From: Halictus rubicundus | Taxonomy: Eukaryota > Arthropoda > Insecta > Hymenoptera > Halictidae | NCBI RefSeq assembly: GCF_050948215.1 | Contig: NW_027488817.1 | Coordinates: 186,001-250,000 of the forward strand | Reading direction: 5' to 3' | DNA length: 64,000 nucleotides | Shown: in pieces, positions 15,643-26,200 of the stretch | How the letters are laid out: each line of letters begins with the position of its first letter | How positions within the stretch are numbered: position 1 is the stretch's first letter | Made by a program: the position numbers and the translations under genes | The notes under the pieces: generated by a model | Told to the model about the DNA's origin: nothing | Database searches by the model: none | Seen by the model: only the letters and a program-made list of their open reading frames with translations

Positions 15643-16115
15643 CTATTTTATCCTCTATCCTATCCTCTATCCTATCCTCTATCCTATCCTATCCTCTATC
15701 CTATCCTATCTTCTATCGTATCCTTTCCTCAATCCTATTATATCCTCTATCCTATCCTATCCCCTATCCTATCCAATCCTCTATCCTATCCTATCCTGTA
15801 TCCTATCCTCTATCCTATCCTATCCTCTATCCTATCCTATCCTCTATATTATCCTATCCTCTTTTCTATCCTATCCTCTATCCTATCCTCTATCCTATCC
15901 TCTATCCTATCCTCTATCCTATCCTCTATCCTATCCTATCCTCTATCCTATCCTCTATCGTATCTTATCCTCTATCCTATCCACTATCGTATCCTATCCT
16001 CTATCCTATCCTATCCTCTATCCTATCCTATCTTCCATCCTATACTATCCTCTATCCTATCCAATCCTCTATCCTATCCTCTATCCTATCATCCATCCTT
16101 TCCTATCCACTTTCC
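15643..16115 (+). repeat. Higher-order block, copy 4 (465 bp)
   Basis: Marker spacing is 465 bp. It shares CCATCCTTTCC and CCACTATCGTATCC with the copy at 13,626, so the two subtypes alternate along the chromosome (13,626 and 15,643 against 14,484 and 16,438). Confidence 0.8.
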
Positions 16116-16437
16116 TATCCTTTCCTCTATCCTATCCTCTATCCTATCCTATCCTCTATCCTATCCTATCCTCTATCCTATCCTATCCTCTATCCTATCC
16201 TATCCTCTATCCTATCCTATCCTCTATCCTATTGTATCCTGTATCCTATCCTATCCTCTATCCTATCCTATCATCTATCCTATCCTATCCTCTATCCTAT
16301 CCTATCCTCTATCCTATCCTATCCTTTCCTCTATCCTATCATATCCTCTATCCTATCCTATCCTCTATCCTATCCTATCCTCTATCCTATCCTATCCTCT
16401 ATCCTATCCTATCCTCTATCCTATCCTATCATCTATC

Positions 16438-16910
16438 CTATTTTATCCTCTATCCAATCCTCTATCCTATCCTCTATCCTATCCTATCCTCTATCCTATC
16501 CTATCTTCTATCGTATCCTTTCCTCAATCCTATTATATCCTCTATCCTATCCTATCCCCTATCCTATCCAATCCTCTATCCTATCCTATCCTGTATCCTA
16601 TCCTCTATCCTATCCTATCCTCTATCCTATCCTATCCTCTATATTATCCTATCCTCTTTTCTATCCTATCCTCTATCCTATCCTCTATCCTATCCTCTAT
16701 CCTATCCTCTATCCTATCCTCTATCCTATCCTATCCTCTATCCTATCCTCTATCGTATCCTATCCTCTATCCTATCCTCTATCGTATCCTATCCTCTATC
16801 CTATCCTATCCTCTATCCTATCCTATCTTCCATCCTATACTATCCTCTATCCTATCCAATCCTCTATCCTATCCTCTATCCTATCATCCATCCTATCCTA
16901 TCCACTTTCC
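16438..16910 (+). repeat. Higher-order block, copy 5 (465 bp)
   Basis: Marker spacing is 465 bp. Internal sub-distances (219, 98 and 29 bp between successive variant markers) equal those of the 14,484 copy, so the two are length-identical over the whole block. It is followed by the longest homogeneous 17-mer run of array A. Confidence 0.82.
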
Positions 16911-16936
16911 TATCCTTTCCTCTATCCTATCCTCTA

Positions 16937-17450
16937 TCCTATCCTATCCTCTATCCTATCCTATCCTCTATCCTATCCTATCCTCTATCCTATCCTATCC
17001 TCTATCCTATCCTATCCTCTATCCTATCCTATCCTCTATCCTATCCTATCCTCTATCCTATCCTATCCTCTATCCTATCCTATCCTCTATCCTATCCTAT
17101 CCTCTATCCTATCCTATCCTCTATCCTATCCTATCCTCTATCCTATCCTATCCTCTATCCTATCCTATCCTCTATCCTATCCTATCCTCTATCCTATCCT
17201 ATCCTCTATCCTATCCTATCCTCTATCCTATCCTATCCTCTATCCTATCCTATCCTCTATCCTATCCTATCCTCTATCCTATCCTATCCTCTATCCTATC
17301 CTATCCTCTATCCTATCCTATCCTCTATCCTATCCTATCCTCTATCCTATCCTATCCTCTATCCTATCCTATCCTCTATCCTATCCTATCCTCTATCCTA
17401 TCCTATCCTCTATCCTATCCTATCCTCTATCCTATCCTATCCTCTATCCT
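16937..17450 (+). repeat. Homogeneous 17-mer run, about 30 units
   Basis: Roughly 510 bp of uninterrupted TATCCTATCCTATCCTC with no substitution that I could see. It ends at a CTATTGTATCCTG variant, the same word that ends the run near 11,853. Perfect identity across about 30 units suggests recent expansion or gene-conversion-like homogenisation. It could also hide copy-number error in the assembly. Confidence 0.85.
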
Positions 17451-17505
17451 ATTGTATCCTGTATCCTATCCTATCCTCTATCCTATCCTATCATCTATCC
17501 TATCC

Positions 17506-17516
17506 TTTTTTTTTTT
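17506..17516. repeat. T11 homopolymer at array/island junction
   Basis: Eleven T residues lie exactly at the boundary between the last TATCC and the island. Read on the minus strand this is an A11 tract at the end of the island, as a retrotransposed poly(A) tail would look. I see no AATAAA in the expected minus-strand position just inside, so this origin is only a possibility. Confidence 0.9.
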
Positions 17517-17520
17517 AAAG

Positions 17521-17830
17521 GTATTTGCCTCTATTTGACTTTTCAATTTCTACAAAAATCGTTAAAAATCTATTATCGCTGGTTACGCATGTACTTAATT
17601 TAATTTACTCTAATCGATTCGCTTAGACTTAATCTATTTTATATATATATATACTAACACTTAAAGTACCTAGACTCGAGATTAACACTAGGATTACAAA
17701 TCTAAAACCTAAACTCTAATACTTTACTAGCTAAACCTATCAACTAAAAACCAAAAAACTAACGCAAACAGTTGTAATTCTAATTTTTCTATTAACCTAA
17801 CCTATGTTATCTACAAATCGCACAGAATCG
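17521..17830. other. AT-rich non-coding stretch
   Basis: AT-rich sequence with many CTAA and TAAA words and a short alternating AT run at 17,641-17,653. Two CCTAA-type words near 17,795 resemble insect telomere units but there are only two. No open frame, RNA gene or promoter is supported. Confidence 0.7.
17641..17653. repeat. AT dinucleotide microsatellite
   Basis: Thirteen bases of alternating A and T, directly readable. It is short and of no evident function. Confidence 0.85.
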
Positions 17831-18054
17831 CCGAGGTCCGCAGAAATCTACTTCACGGCTGCAAAGTTCTCTCTGCCTGCTAACTTCGGAAATTTGACGA
17901 ATTTCGCAAAATTGTTAGAATTTTTGGAAAAAATCTCGTGCGATCGACGGGAAAAATTCTAAAAACGCTTCGACTTGTCTGCAGTCGTCTGAACGTGACG
18001 AAAAAACGCTAAAAAATGCTAAAATTCTGCTAAATTCAGGATTTCGCAAGAGGG

Positions 18055-18087
18055 AAGTGGGGGTTTTTGGATAGTTAACCCCCACTT
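18055..18087. other. Perfect 11-bp hairpin
   Basis: The left arm AAGTGGGGGTT (18,055-18,065) is the exact reverse complement of the right arm AACCCCCACTT (18,077-18,087), with an 11-nt spacer. As RNA or extruded DNA it would form a strong stem with five consecutive G:C pairs. It is not followed by a T-run as a bacterial terminator would be, and the context is eukaryotic. Whether it is structural or a relic of a short inverted-repeat element is unknown. Confidence 0.85.
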
Positions 18088-18192
18088 ATTCTTATATGGT
18101 TGTAAAGCCCTCGCTGAATGCGTAATTTGCCTCGTTGAAAGTTTTTTCGAAAGTCGGCTCCTTCCCCTTGTCAGTGCTGTTATCTCGAAAAA

Positions 18193-18203
18193 GGGGGGGG
18201 GGG
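18193..18203 (+). repeat. G11 homopolymer
   Basis: Eleven consecutive G residues sit in a segment that continues into a palindromic A6T6 at 18,208-18,219. Homopolymers of this length are error-prone in assembly and length-variable in populations. They also argue against the weak open frame that crosses them. Confidence 0.85.
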
Positions 18204-18671
18204 TTCGAAAAAATTTTTTGCCTTGGGGAACTCCGTTCCAAAGATCAAAAACACCCCTTACATACTCCTACCGAGTCGACCCACGTACTCAGAATTTTTT
18301 CTGATCCGAAATTATTTGGTCACCCGGTATGCACGCTAATTTTAAACTATAACCGATTCCGGCGTTCAGCGGCTCGTTGTAAAGGTACGGGCGAGCACTT
18401 TACTTTCGTCTGGTCCGTTTCCCTAAATTCCGTAAAATAAGCCTGCTAATCGCTATATCTCCGAAATGGGTGGGTGTAGAGCAAAAAGGTTTTCAGGGGG
18501 GAGAATAACTTCTCCTTTCCGGCCCCCTTCGACTCGCCACCCTCCGAAATAGACCCTCCTAAAATTTTATTATGATCGGCCTATTTTCGAGTTCCACCCG
18601 TTTCTGTCCGATATTCTAAAACTTTATATCCGGTGTACTTATTACCCTGGCTATCCCTCTGTGGTATAAGT

Positions 18672-18698
18672 TCTTTCTAATTCCTACCTTACTTTTAG
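18672..18698 (+). promoter_or_regulatory. Splice-acceptor-like module 1
   Basis: A CTAAT branch-point-like word near 18,677 is followed by a pyrimidine-rich tract and TTTTAG ending at 18,698. It has the same architecture as two further modules downstream. If used, it would begin an exon at 18,699. Confidence is limited because no transcript evidence is available. Confidence 0.35.
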
Positions 18699-18833
18699 AT
18701 TGACCGTTAGACCGACCCCTCACGTTGTGTGTGGACCTTTACCGCCGGGCCTTTCGGGTGTTCTCTATCCTCTATTGTTCTTTGTCTTTCTCTCTCTCTC
18801 TCTCTCACGTCACTAGACACTTGAAAGTTCTTG
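18699..18833 (+). other. Candidate exon 1 (island 1 transcript-like unit)
   Basis: The 135-bp segment between acceptor-like module 1 and a GTAACT donor-like site at 18,834 contains the (TC)9 microsatellite. In the frame that stays open across the next two junctions, reading is open from 18,704 to the donor, but a TGA lies at 18,701-18,703 and there is no ATG. It could be an untranslated exon, a fragment of a degenerated gene, or not an exon at all. Confidence 0.25.
18789..18806 (+). repeat. (TC)9 microsatellite
   Basis: Nine perfect TC dinucleotides, inside the candidate first exon. In insect promoters (GA/TC)n can bind GAGA-type factors, but nothing else here indicates a promoter. Confidence 0.9.
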
Positions 18834-18944
18834 GTAACTATGTCTCGAGTGTACGAGGTCGTTTTTTCTACACCTTTTTTCACTGGTTTTAATTAATTAT
18901 TAATTTTTCGAATCTAATTGAAATTTCTATTATTTTTAACGAGT

Positions 18945-18970
18945 TTCTAATCTTTTTTATTTCTTTTCAG
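18945..18970 (+). promoter_or_regulatory. Splice-acceptor-like module 2
   Basis: CTAAT, a long pyrimidine tract and TTCTTTTCAG ending at 18,970, followed by GTAT. It is clearly similar to module 3, which also has GAGTTT, TAATCTTTT and TTTTCAG followed by GTAT. Canonical metazoan 3' splice-site architecture. Confidence 0.5.
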
Positions 18971-19082
18971 GTATAGCTGTTCCCGAGGTAGATGCACGGT
19001 GCTATTTTACCCGAAGAGTTGCAGTTTTTCGGCTTTTCGGCACTCCCGTTACCCGGATTTTGCTGAAAGTATCTTTTTTCAC
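18971..19082 (+). other. Candidate internal exon 2 (112 bp)
   Basis: Flanked by a strong acceptor (CTTTTCAG) and a consensus donor (GTAAGTAT at 19,083-19,090). Two of the three frames are open across the exon. One of them also continues from candidate exon 1 and into candidate exon 3 once the introns are removed; unspliced, that frame meets TAA immediately at the donor. I do not recognise the encoded sequence. Internal exon of a real gene, retroelement leader and chance are all possible. Confidence 0.4.
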
Positions 19083-19138
19083 GTAAGTATTCCTGTTTTT
19101 ATCTTTTAAGAGTTTAATCTTTTCTTTTTCTTTTTCAG
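19083..19138 (+). other. Candidate 56-bp intron
   Basis: Begins GTAAGT and ends CTTTTTCAG, with a TTTAAT branch-like word and an almost unbroken pyrimidine tract before the AG. A size of about 50-70 bp is typical of small insect introns. Of the splice features in the island this is the most convincing. Confidence 0.5.
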
Positions 19139-19390
19139 GTATTCGCGTTTGGTTTTTCGAGATTCTATACTTAATGATCTGCTATTTTCTTACGAATTAT
19201 ACAATTGTTATTCAATTATTTAATTTCGAATTAAAGCAGTTTATCCGCCCCTGAGGGGCTTCTGACCCGGTTTCCGTGTAACTCGCGTCTTTATTCACTT
19301 TTCGGCTTTTATAATCCTTTTGACTTTAAACTTTCCACTCACTTTTTACTTTTATATGTACTCATACTAATTCTATCGAGTAGGAATAAA
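19139..19390 (+). other. Candidate terminal exon 3 with AATAAA
   Basis: Starts after acceptor module 3. The frame carried over from exons 1 and 2 ends at TAA 19,221-19,223, giving 108 open codons from 18,704 through both splices. AATAAA at 19,385-19,390 lies about 160 bp past the stop, a usual 3' UTR length. The segment also holds a small GCCCC/GGGGC hairpin at 19,247-19,259. No family is recognised. Confidence 0.3.
19385..19390 (+). terminator. Polyadenylation signal-like AATAAA
   Basis: Exact AATAAA hexamer 95 bp before the satellite resumes. A perfect 10-bp palindrome ACTCGCGAGT follows at 19,401-19,410. In AT-rich DNA this hexamer can occur by chance; its placement after the candidate exons raises its interest. 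Confidence 0.35.
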
Positions 19391-19480
19391 TTAAAGTAAA
19401 ACTCGCGAGTGCGGTTGAAATTTTCGCGTTTCTATACTCTCTTACGATGTTTGCTCGGTGAGATTTCGATTCGCTCTCAT

Positions 19481-22400
19481 CATCTATCCTATCCTATTAT
19501 GTATCCCATCCTATACTCTATCCTATACTATCCTCTGTCCTATCCTATCCTCTATCCTATCCTATCCTATATCCTATCCTATCCTCTATCCTATCCTGTC
19601 CTCTATCCTATACTATCCTCTATCCTATCCTATCCTCTATCCTATCCTATCCTCTATATTATCCTATCCTCTTTTCTATCCTATCCTCTATCCTATCCTC
19701 TATCCTATCCTCTATCCTATCCTATCCTCTATCCTATCCTATCCTCTAACCTATCCTCTATCCTATCCTATCCTCTATCCTATCCTATCCTCTATCCTAT
19801 CCTATCCTCTATCCTATCCTATAATCTATCCTATCCTATCCTCTATCCTATCCTATCCTCTATCCTATCCTATCCTCTATCCTATCCTATCCTCTATCCT
19901 ATCCTATCCTCTATCCTATCCTATCCTCTTTCCTATCCTATTCTCTATCCGATCCTCTATCCTATCCTATCCTCTATCCTATCCTATCATCTATCCTATT
20001 TTATGCTCTATCCTATCCTCTATCCTATCCTCTATCCTATCCTCTATCCTAGCCTCTATCCTATCCTATCATCTATCCTATCCTATCCTCTATCCTATCC
20101 TCTATCCTATCCTATCCTCTATCCTATCCTATCCTTTATCCTATCCTATCCTCTATCCTATCCTATTATCTATCCTATACTATCCTCTACCTTATCCTAT
20201 CCTCTATCCTATCCAACTACCTATCCTATCCTATATAATATCCAATCCTCCATCATATCCTATCCTCTTTCCTATAATATCATCTATCCTATCCTATCCT
20301 CTATCGTATCCTATCCTCTATCCCATTCTACCCTATATCCTATCCTATCCTCTATCCTATCCTATCCCCTATCCTATCCTATCCTCTATGCTATCCTCTA
20401 TCCTATCCGCTATCGTATCCTCTATCCTATCCTCTATCCTATCCTATCCTCTATCCTATCCTATCCTCTATCCTATCCTATCCTATCCTCTATCCTATCC
20501 TATCCTCTATCCTATCCTATCCTCTATCTTATCCTATCCTCTATCCTATCCTATCCTCTATCCTATCCTATACTCTATCCTATACTATCCTCTGTCCTAT
20601 CCTATTTTCTATCCTATCCTATCCTCGATCCTATCCTCTATCCTATCCTATCCTCTATCCTATCCTATCCTGTATCCTATCCTATACTCTATCCTATCCT
20701 CTATCCTATCCTCTATCCTATCCTCTATCCTATCCTATCCTTTATCCTATCCTATCCTCTATCTTATCCTATCCTCTATCCTATACTATCCTCTACTTTA
20801 TCCTATCCTCTATCCTATCCTCTATCCTATCCTATCCTCTATCCTATCCTTTCCTGTATCCTATCCTATCCTCTATCCTATCCTATCCTCTATCCTATCC
20901 TCTATCGTATCCTATCCTATCCTATCATTTATCCTATCCTATCCTCTATTCTATCCTATCCTCTATCCTGTACTATCCTCTATCCTATCCTATCCTCTAT
21001 GCTATCCTATCCTCTATCAAATCCTATCCTCTATATTATCCTATCCTCTATTCTATCCTATCCTCTATCCAATCCTCTATCCTATCCTTTATCCTATCAT
21101 CTATCCTATCCTATCCTGTATCCTATCCTATACTCTATCCTATACTATCCTCTGTCCTATCCTATTTTCTATCCTATCCTATCCTCTATCCTATCCTCTA
21201 TCCTATCCTCTATCCTATCCTATCCTCTACCCTATCCTCTATCCTATCCTCTATCCTATCCTATCCTCTACCCTATCCTATCCTCTATCCTATGCTATCC
21301 TCTATCCTATCCTCTATCCTATCCTCTATCCTATCCTATCCTCTATCCTATTCTTTCCTCTATCCTATCCTATCCTCTATCCTATCCTATCCTCTTTCCT
21401 ATCCTATTCTCTATCCGATCCTCTATCCTATCCTATCCTCTATCCTATCCTATCATCTATCCTATTTTATGCTCTATCCTATCCTCTATCCTATCCTCTA
21501 TCCTATCCTCTATCCTAGCCTCTATCCTATCCTATCATCTATCCTATCCTATCCTCTATCCTATCCTCTATCCTATCCTATCCTCTATCCTATCCTATCC
21601 TTTATCCTATCCTATCCTCTATCCTATCCTATTATCTATCCTATACTATCCTCTACCTTATCCTATCCTCTATCCTATCCAACTACCTATCCTATCCTAT
21701 ATAATATCCAATCCTCCATCATATCCTATCCTCTTTCCTATAATATCATCTATCCTATCCTATCCTCTATCGTATCCTATCCTCTATCCCATTCTACCCT
21801 ATATCCTATCCTATCCTCTATCCTATCCTATCCCCTATCCTATCCTATCCTCTATGCTATCCTCTATCCTATCCGCTATCGTATCCTCTATCCTATCCTA
21901 TCCTCTATCCTATCCTATCCTCTATCCTATCCTCTATCCTCTATCCTATCCTATCCTCTATCCTATCCTATACTCTATCCTATACTATCCTCTGTCCTAT
22001 CCTATTTTCTATCCTATCCTATCCTCGATCCTATCCTCTATCCTATCCTATCCTCTATCCTATCCTATCCTCTATCCTATCCTATCCTCTATCCTATCCT
22101 ATCCTCTATCCTATCCTATCCTCTATCCTATCCTATCCTCTATCCTATCCTATCCTCTATCCTATCCTATCCTCTATCCTATCCTATCCTCTATCCTATC
22201 CTATCCTCTATCCTCTATCCTATCCTATCCTCTATCCTATCCTATCCTCTATCCTATCCTATCCTCTATCCTATACTCTATCCTATCCTATCCTCTACCC
22301 TATCCTATCCTATATCCTATCCTATCTTCTATCCTATCCTCTATCCTATCCTCTATCCTATCCTATCCTCTATCCTATTCTTTCCTCTATCCTATCCTAT

Positions 22401-23200
22401 CATCTATCCTATCCTATCCTCTTTCCTATCCTATCCTCTATCCGATCCTCTATCCTATCCTATCCTCTATCCTATCCTATCATCTATCCTATTTTATGCT
22501 CTATCCTATCCTCTATCCTATCCTCTATCCTATCCTCTATCCTATCCTATCCTCTATCCTATCCTATCCTCTATCCTCTATCCTATCCTATCCCCTATCC
22601 TATCCTATCCTCTATGCTATCCTCTATCCTATCCTATCCTCTATCCTATCCTATCCTCTATCCTCTATTCTATCCTATCCCCTATCCTATCCACTATCTT
22701 ATCCTATCCTCTATCCTATACTATCCTCTACTTTATCCTATCCTCTATCCTATCCTCTATCCTATCCTATCCTCTATCCTATCCTTTCCTGTATCCTATC
22801 CTATCCTCTATCCTATCCTATCCTCTATCCTATCCTATATCGTATCCTATCCTATCCTATCATTTATCCTATCCTATCCTCTATCCTATCCTCAATCCTA
22901 TCCTATCCTCTATCCTATCCTATCCTCTATCCGATCCTATCCTCTATCCTATCCTATCCTCTATCCTATCCTCTATCCTATCCTCTATCCTATCCTGTAT
23001 CCTATCCTCTATCCTATCCTCTATCCTATCCTACCCTCTATCCTATCCTATCCTCTATCCTATCCTATCCTCTATCCTATCCTATCCTCTATCCTATCCT
23101 ATCCTCTACCCTATCCTATCCTCTATCCTATCCTATTCTCTATCCGATCCTATCCTCTATCCTATCCAATCCTCTATCTTATCCGATCCTCTATCCTATC
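19481..23200 (+). repeat. Array B, section 1
   Basis: Satellite resumes in the same orientation. This section mixes 17- and 12-bp words, with frequent short words such as TATCCTCTATCC. Variant strings CTATTTTATGC (near 19,997, 21,467, 22,490) and CTATACTATCCTCTGTCC recur. The ATAATATCG word that typifies the rest of array B is not yet present. No gene is supported. Confidence 0.95.
19920..21890 (+). repeat. Duplicated block at 1,466-bp offset
   Basis: A highly specific string (CCAACTACC, ATATAATATCC, CCTCCATCATATCC) occurs at 20,215 and 21,681, an offset of 1,466 bp. Surrounding variants repeat in the same order: CTTTCC and CCGATCC upstream, the CCGCTATCGTATCC type downstream. Copies are about 19,920-20,425 and 21,390-21,890. 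Confidence 0.8.
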
Positions 23201-26200
23201 CTATCCAATAAATATCGTATCCTCTATCATATCCTATCCTCTATCCTATCATATCCTGTATTATATCCTATCCTCTATCCTACCCTAGCCTCTAACCTAT
23301 CCTATCCTCTAACCTATCCTGTCCTCTATCCTATCCTACCATCTATCCTACCCTATCCTCTATCCCATTCTATCCTCTATCCTATCCTATCCTTTATAAT
23401 ATCGTATCCTCTATCATATACTATCCTCTATCCTATAATATGATCTATCCTATCCTATTCTTTATCCTAACCTATATTCTATCCTATCCTATCCTCAATT
23501 CTATCCTCTATGCTATCCTATCTTCTGTCCTCTCCTACCCTATCCTCTATCCTATCGTACCTCTTCTATCGTCTCCTGTCCTCTATCCTATTCAATCCCC
23601 TATCCTATCCTCTATCGTCACTATCCTCGACCCCATCCAATCCTCTATCCTATCCTCTATCCTATCTTTCCCGATCCTCCATCCTATCCTATTATCTATA
23701 ATATCGTATCCGCTATCATATCCTATCCTCTTTCCTATAACATCATCTACCCTATCCGAATCTCTTTCCTATCCTATCCTCTTTCCTATCCTATCCTCAA
23801 TCCTATCCTATCCTCTATCCTATCCAATCCCCTATCATATCCTCTATACTATCCTATTCTCTGTGCTATCCTCTATCCTATCCTATCCTCTATCCTATCC
23901 CATTCTCTATCCTATCCTATCCTCATTCCTATCCTATCCTCTATCCTATCCAATACCCTATCCTATCCTCTATCGTCTCCTATCCTCTATCCTATCCAAT
24001 CCCCTATCCTATCCTCTAACCTATCCCGTCCTCTATCCTATCCTACCCTCTATCCTACCCTATCCTCTATCCCATCCTATCTTCTATCCTATCCTATGCT
24101 CTATAATATCGTATCCTCTATCATATTCTATCCTCTATCCTATAATATCATCTATCCTATAATATTCTTTATATCCTATCCTATATTCTATCCTATCCTA
24201 TCCTCAATTCTATTCTATACTCCATCCTATCCTATCCGCTATCCTATCATATCCTCTATCCTATAATATCCTCTATCCTATCCAATCCTCTATCCTATCC
24301 TCTATCCTATTCACTATCCAATCCTTTCCTCTATCCTATCCTATCCTCTAGAAGATCGTATCCTCTATCCTATCCAATCCTCTATCCTATCCGAGCCTCT
24401 AACCTATCCTATCTTCAATCCTGTCCTATCCTCTATCCTATCCTCTATAATATCGTATCCTCTATCCTATCCTATCGTCTATCCTATCCTATCCTCTATC
24501 CTATCCTATCCTCTATCGTATCCTATCCTCTATCCTATCCAATCCTATATCCTATCCTCAATCCTATCCTATCCTCTATCCTATCCTATCCTCTATCCTA
24601 TCCTATCCTCTATCCTATCCTATCCTCTATCCTATCCCCTATCCTATCCTACCCTCTATCCTATCCTATCCTCTATCCTATCCTATCCTCTATCCTATCC
24701 TCTATCCTATCCTACCCTCTATCCTATCCTATCCTATCCCCTATATTATCCTATCCTCTATCGTATCCTATCCTCTATCCTATCCAATCCTATATCCTAT
24801 CCTCAATCCTATCCTATCCTCTATCCTATCCTATCCTCTATCCTATCCTATCCTCTATCTTATCCTATCCTCTATCCTATCCTATCCTCTATCCTATCCT
24901 ATCCTCTATCCTATCCTATCCTCTATCCTATCCTATCCTCTATCCTATCCTATCCTCTATCCTATCCTATCCTCAATCCTATCCTATCCTCTATCCTATC
25001 CTATCCTCTATCCTATCCTATCCTCTATCCTATCCTATCCTCTATCCTATCCTATCCTCTATCCTATCCTATCCTCTATCCTATCCTATCCTCTATCCTA
25101 TCCTATCCTCTATCCTATCCTCTATCCTATCCTACCCTCTATCCTATCCTATCCTATCCCCTATATTATCCTATCCTCTATCGTATCCTATCCTCTATCC
25201 TATCCAATCCTATATCCTATCCTCAATCCTATCCTATCCTCTATCCTATCCTATCCTCTATCCTATCCTATCCTCTATCTTATCCTATCCTCTATCCTAT
25301 CCTATCCTCTATCCTATCCTATCCTCTATCCTATCCTATCCTCTATCCTATCCTATCCTCTATCCTATCCTATCCTCTATCCTATCCTATCCTCTATCCT
25401 ATCCTATCCTCTATCCTATCCTATCCTCTATCCTATCCTATCTTCTATCCTATCCTATCCACTATCCTATCCTCATCCTCTATCCTATCCTATCCTCTAT
25501 CCTATCCTCTATCCTATCCTGCCCTCTATCCTATCCTATCCTATCCCCTATCCTATCCTATCCTCTATCCTATCCTGTATCCTATCCTCTATCCTATCCT
25601 CTATCCTATCCTATCCTCTATCCTATCCTATCCTCTATCCTATCCTATCCTCTATCCTATCCTATCCTCTATCCTATCCTATCCTCTATCCTATCCTATC
25701 CTCTATCCTATCCTATCCTCTAATCTATCCTATCCTCTATCCTATCCTATCCTCAATCCTATCCTATCCTCTATCCTATCCTATCCTCTATCCTATCCTA
25801 TCCTCTATCCTATCCTATCCTCTATCCTATCCTATCCTCTATCCTATCCTATCCTCTATCCTATCCTATCCTCTATCCTATCCTATCCTCTATCCTATCC
25901 TATCCTCTATCCTATCCTATCCTCTATCCTATCCTATCCTCTATCCTATCCTATCCTATCCTCTATCCTATCCTATCTTCTATCCTATCCTATCCTCTAT
26001 CCTATCCTATCCTCTATCCTATCCTATCCTCTATCCTATCCTCTATCCTATCCTATCCTCTATCCGATCCTATCCTCTATCCTATCCTATCCTCTATCCT
26101 ATCCTCTATCCTATCCTGTATCCTATCCTCTATCCTATCCTCTATCCTATCCTACCCTCTATCCTATCCTATCCTCTATCCTATCCTATCCTCTATCCTA

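Larger units (their letters stand above)
8511..17505 (+). repeat. Satellite array A, higher-order right part
   Basis: The same 17/12-bp satellite, but organised as conserved variant blocks separated by runs of near-perfect 17-mers. Blocks are recognised by CTATTTTATCC (8934, 10807, 12326, 13626, 14484, 15643, 16438) and, downstream, CACTTTCC (11423, 12779, 14091, 14949, 16108, 16903). Long homogeneous runs lie between blocks, for example about 11,497-11,850, 14,984-15,288 and 16,937-17,450. The array ends abruptly at a T11 tract. No gene is supported: the 7.6-kb open stretch across this part is the stop-free satellite read as protein. Confidence 0.96.
17506..19480. other. Unique island 1 between arrays A and B
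   Basis: About 2 kb of non-satellite DNA with abrupt edges: T11 at 17,506-17,516 on the left and a GATTCGCTCTCATC stretch on the right, after which satellite resumes. The first 350 bp are strongly AT-rich; from about 17,830 the composition is mixed, with CG-containing words. I see no tRNA, rRNA or recognisable transposase or reverse-transcriptase coding sequence, and no ATG-initiated frame of useful length. The right third carries three splice-acceptor-like modules and an AATAAA, described separately. It could be a transposon relic or the 3' part of a transcribed unit captured in the array. With satellite on both sides in the same orientation, insertion into an existing array is the simplest reading. 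Confidence 0.9.

Noticed and set aside
9911..17518. 2,535-codon open frame and an overlapping 2,154-codon frame (11,139-17,603)
   Set aside because: Two frames open over the same DNA with the same periodic peptide. This is explained by the stop-free 17-mer; the ends fall where unique DNA supplies a stop.
17795..17810. Insect telomeric CCTAA repeats in island 1
   Set aside because: Only two consecutive units; within chance in AT-rich DNA.
18135..18440. 101-codon open frame in island 1
   Set aside because: It begins with TTG, contains no ATG at all, and crosses a G11 homopolymer and an A6T6 tract. No recognisable motif.
19409..23443. Open frame starting in island 1 and running through array B
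   Set aside because: It starts at a GTG in island 1; only its first 25 or so codons are unique sequence and the rest is satellite.
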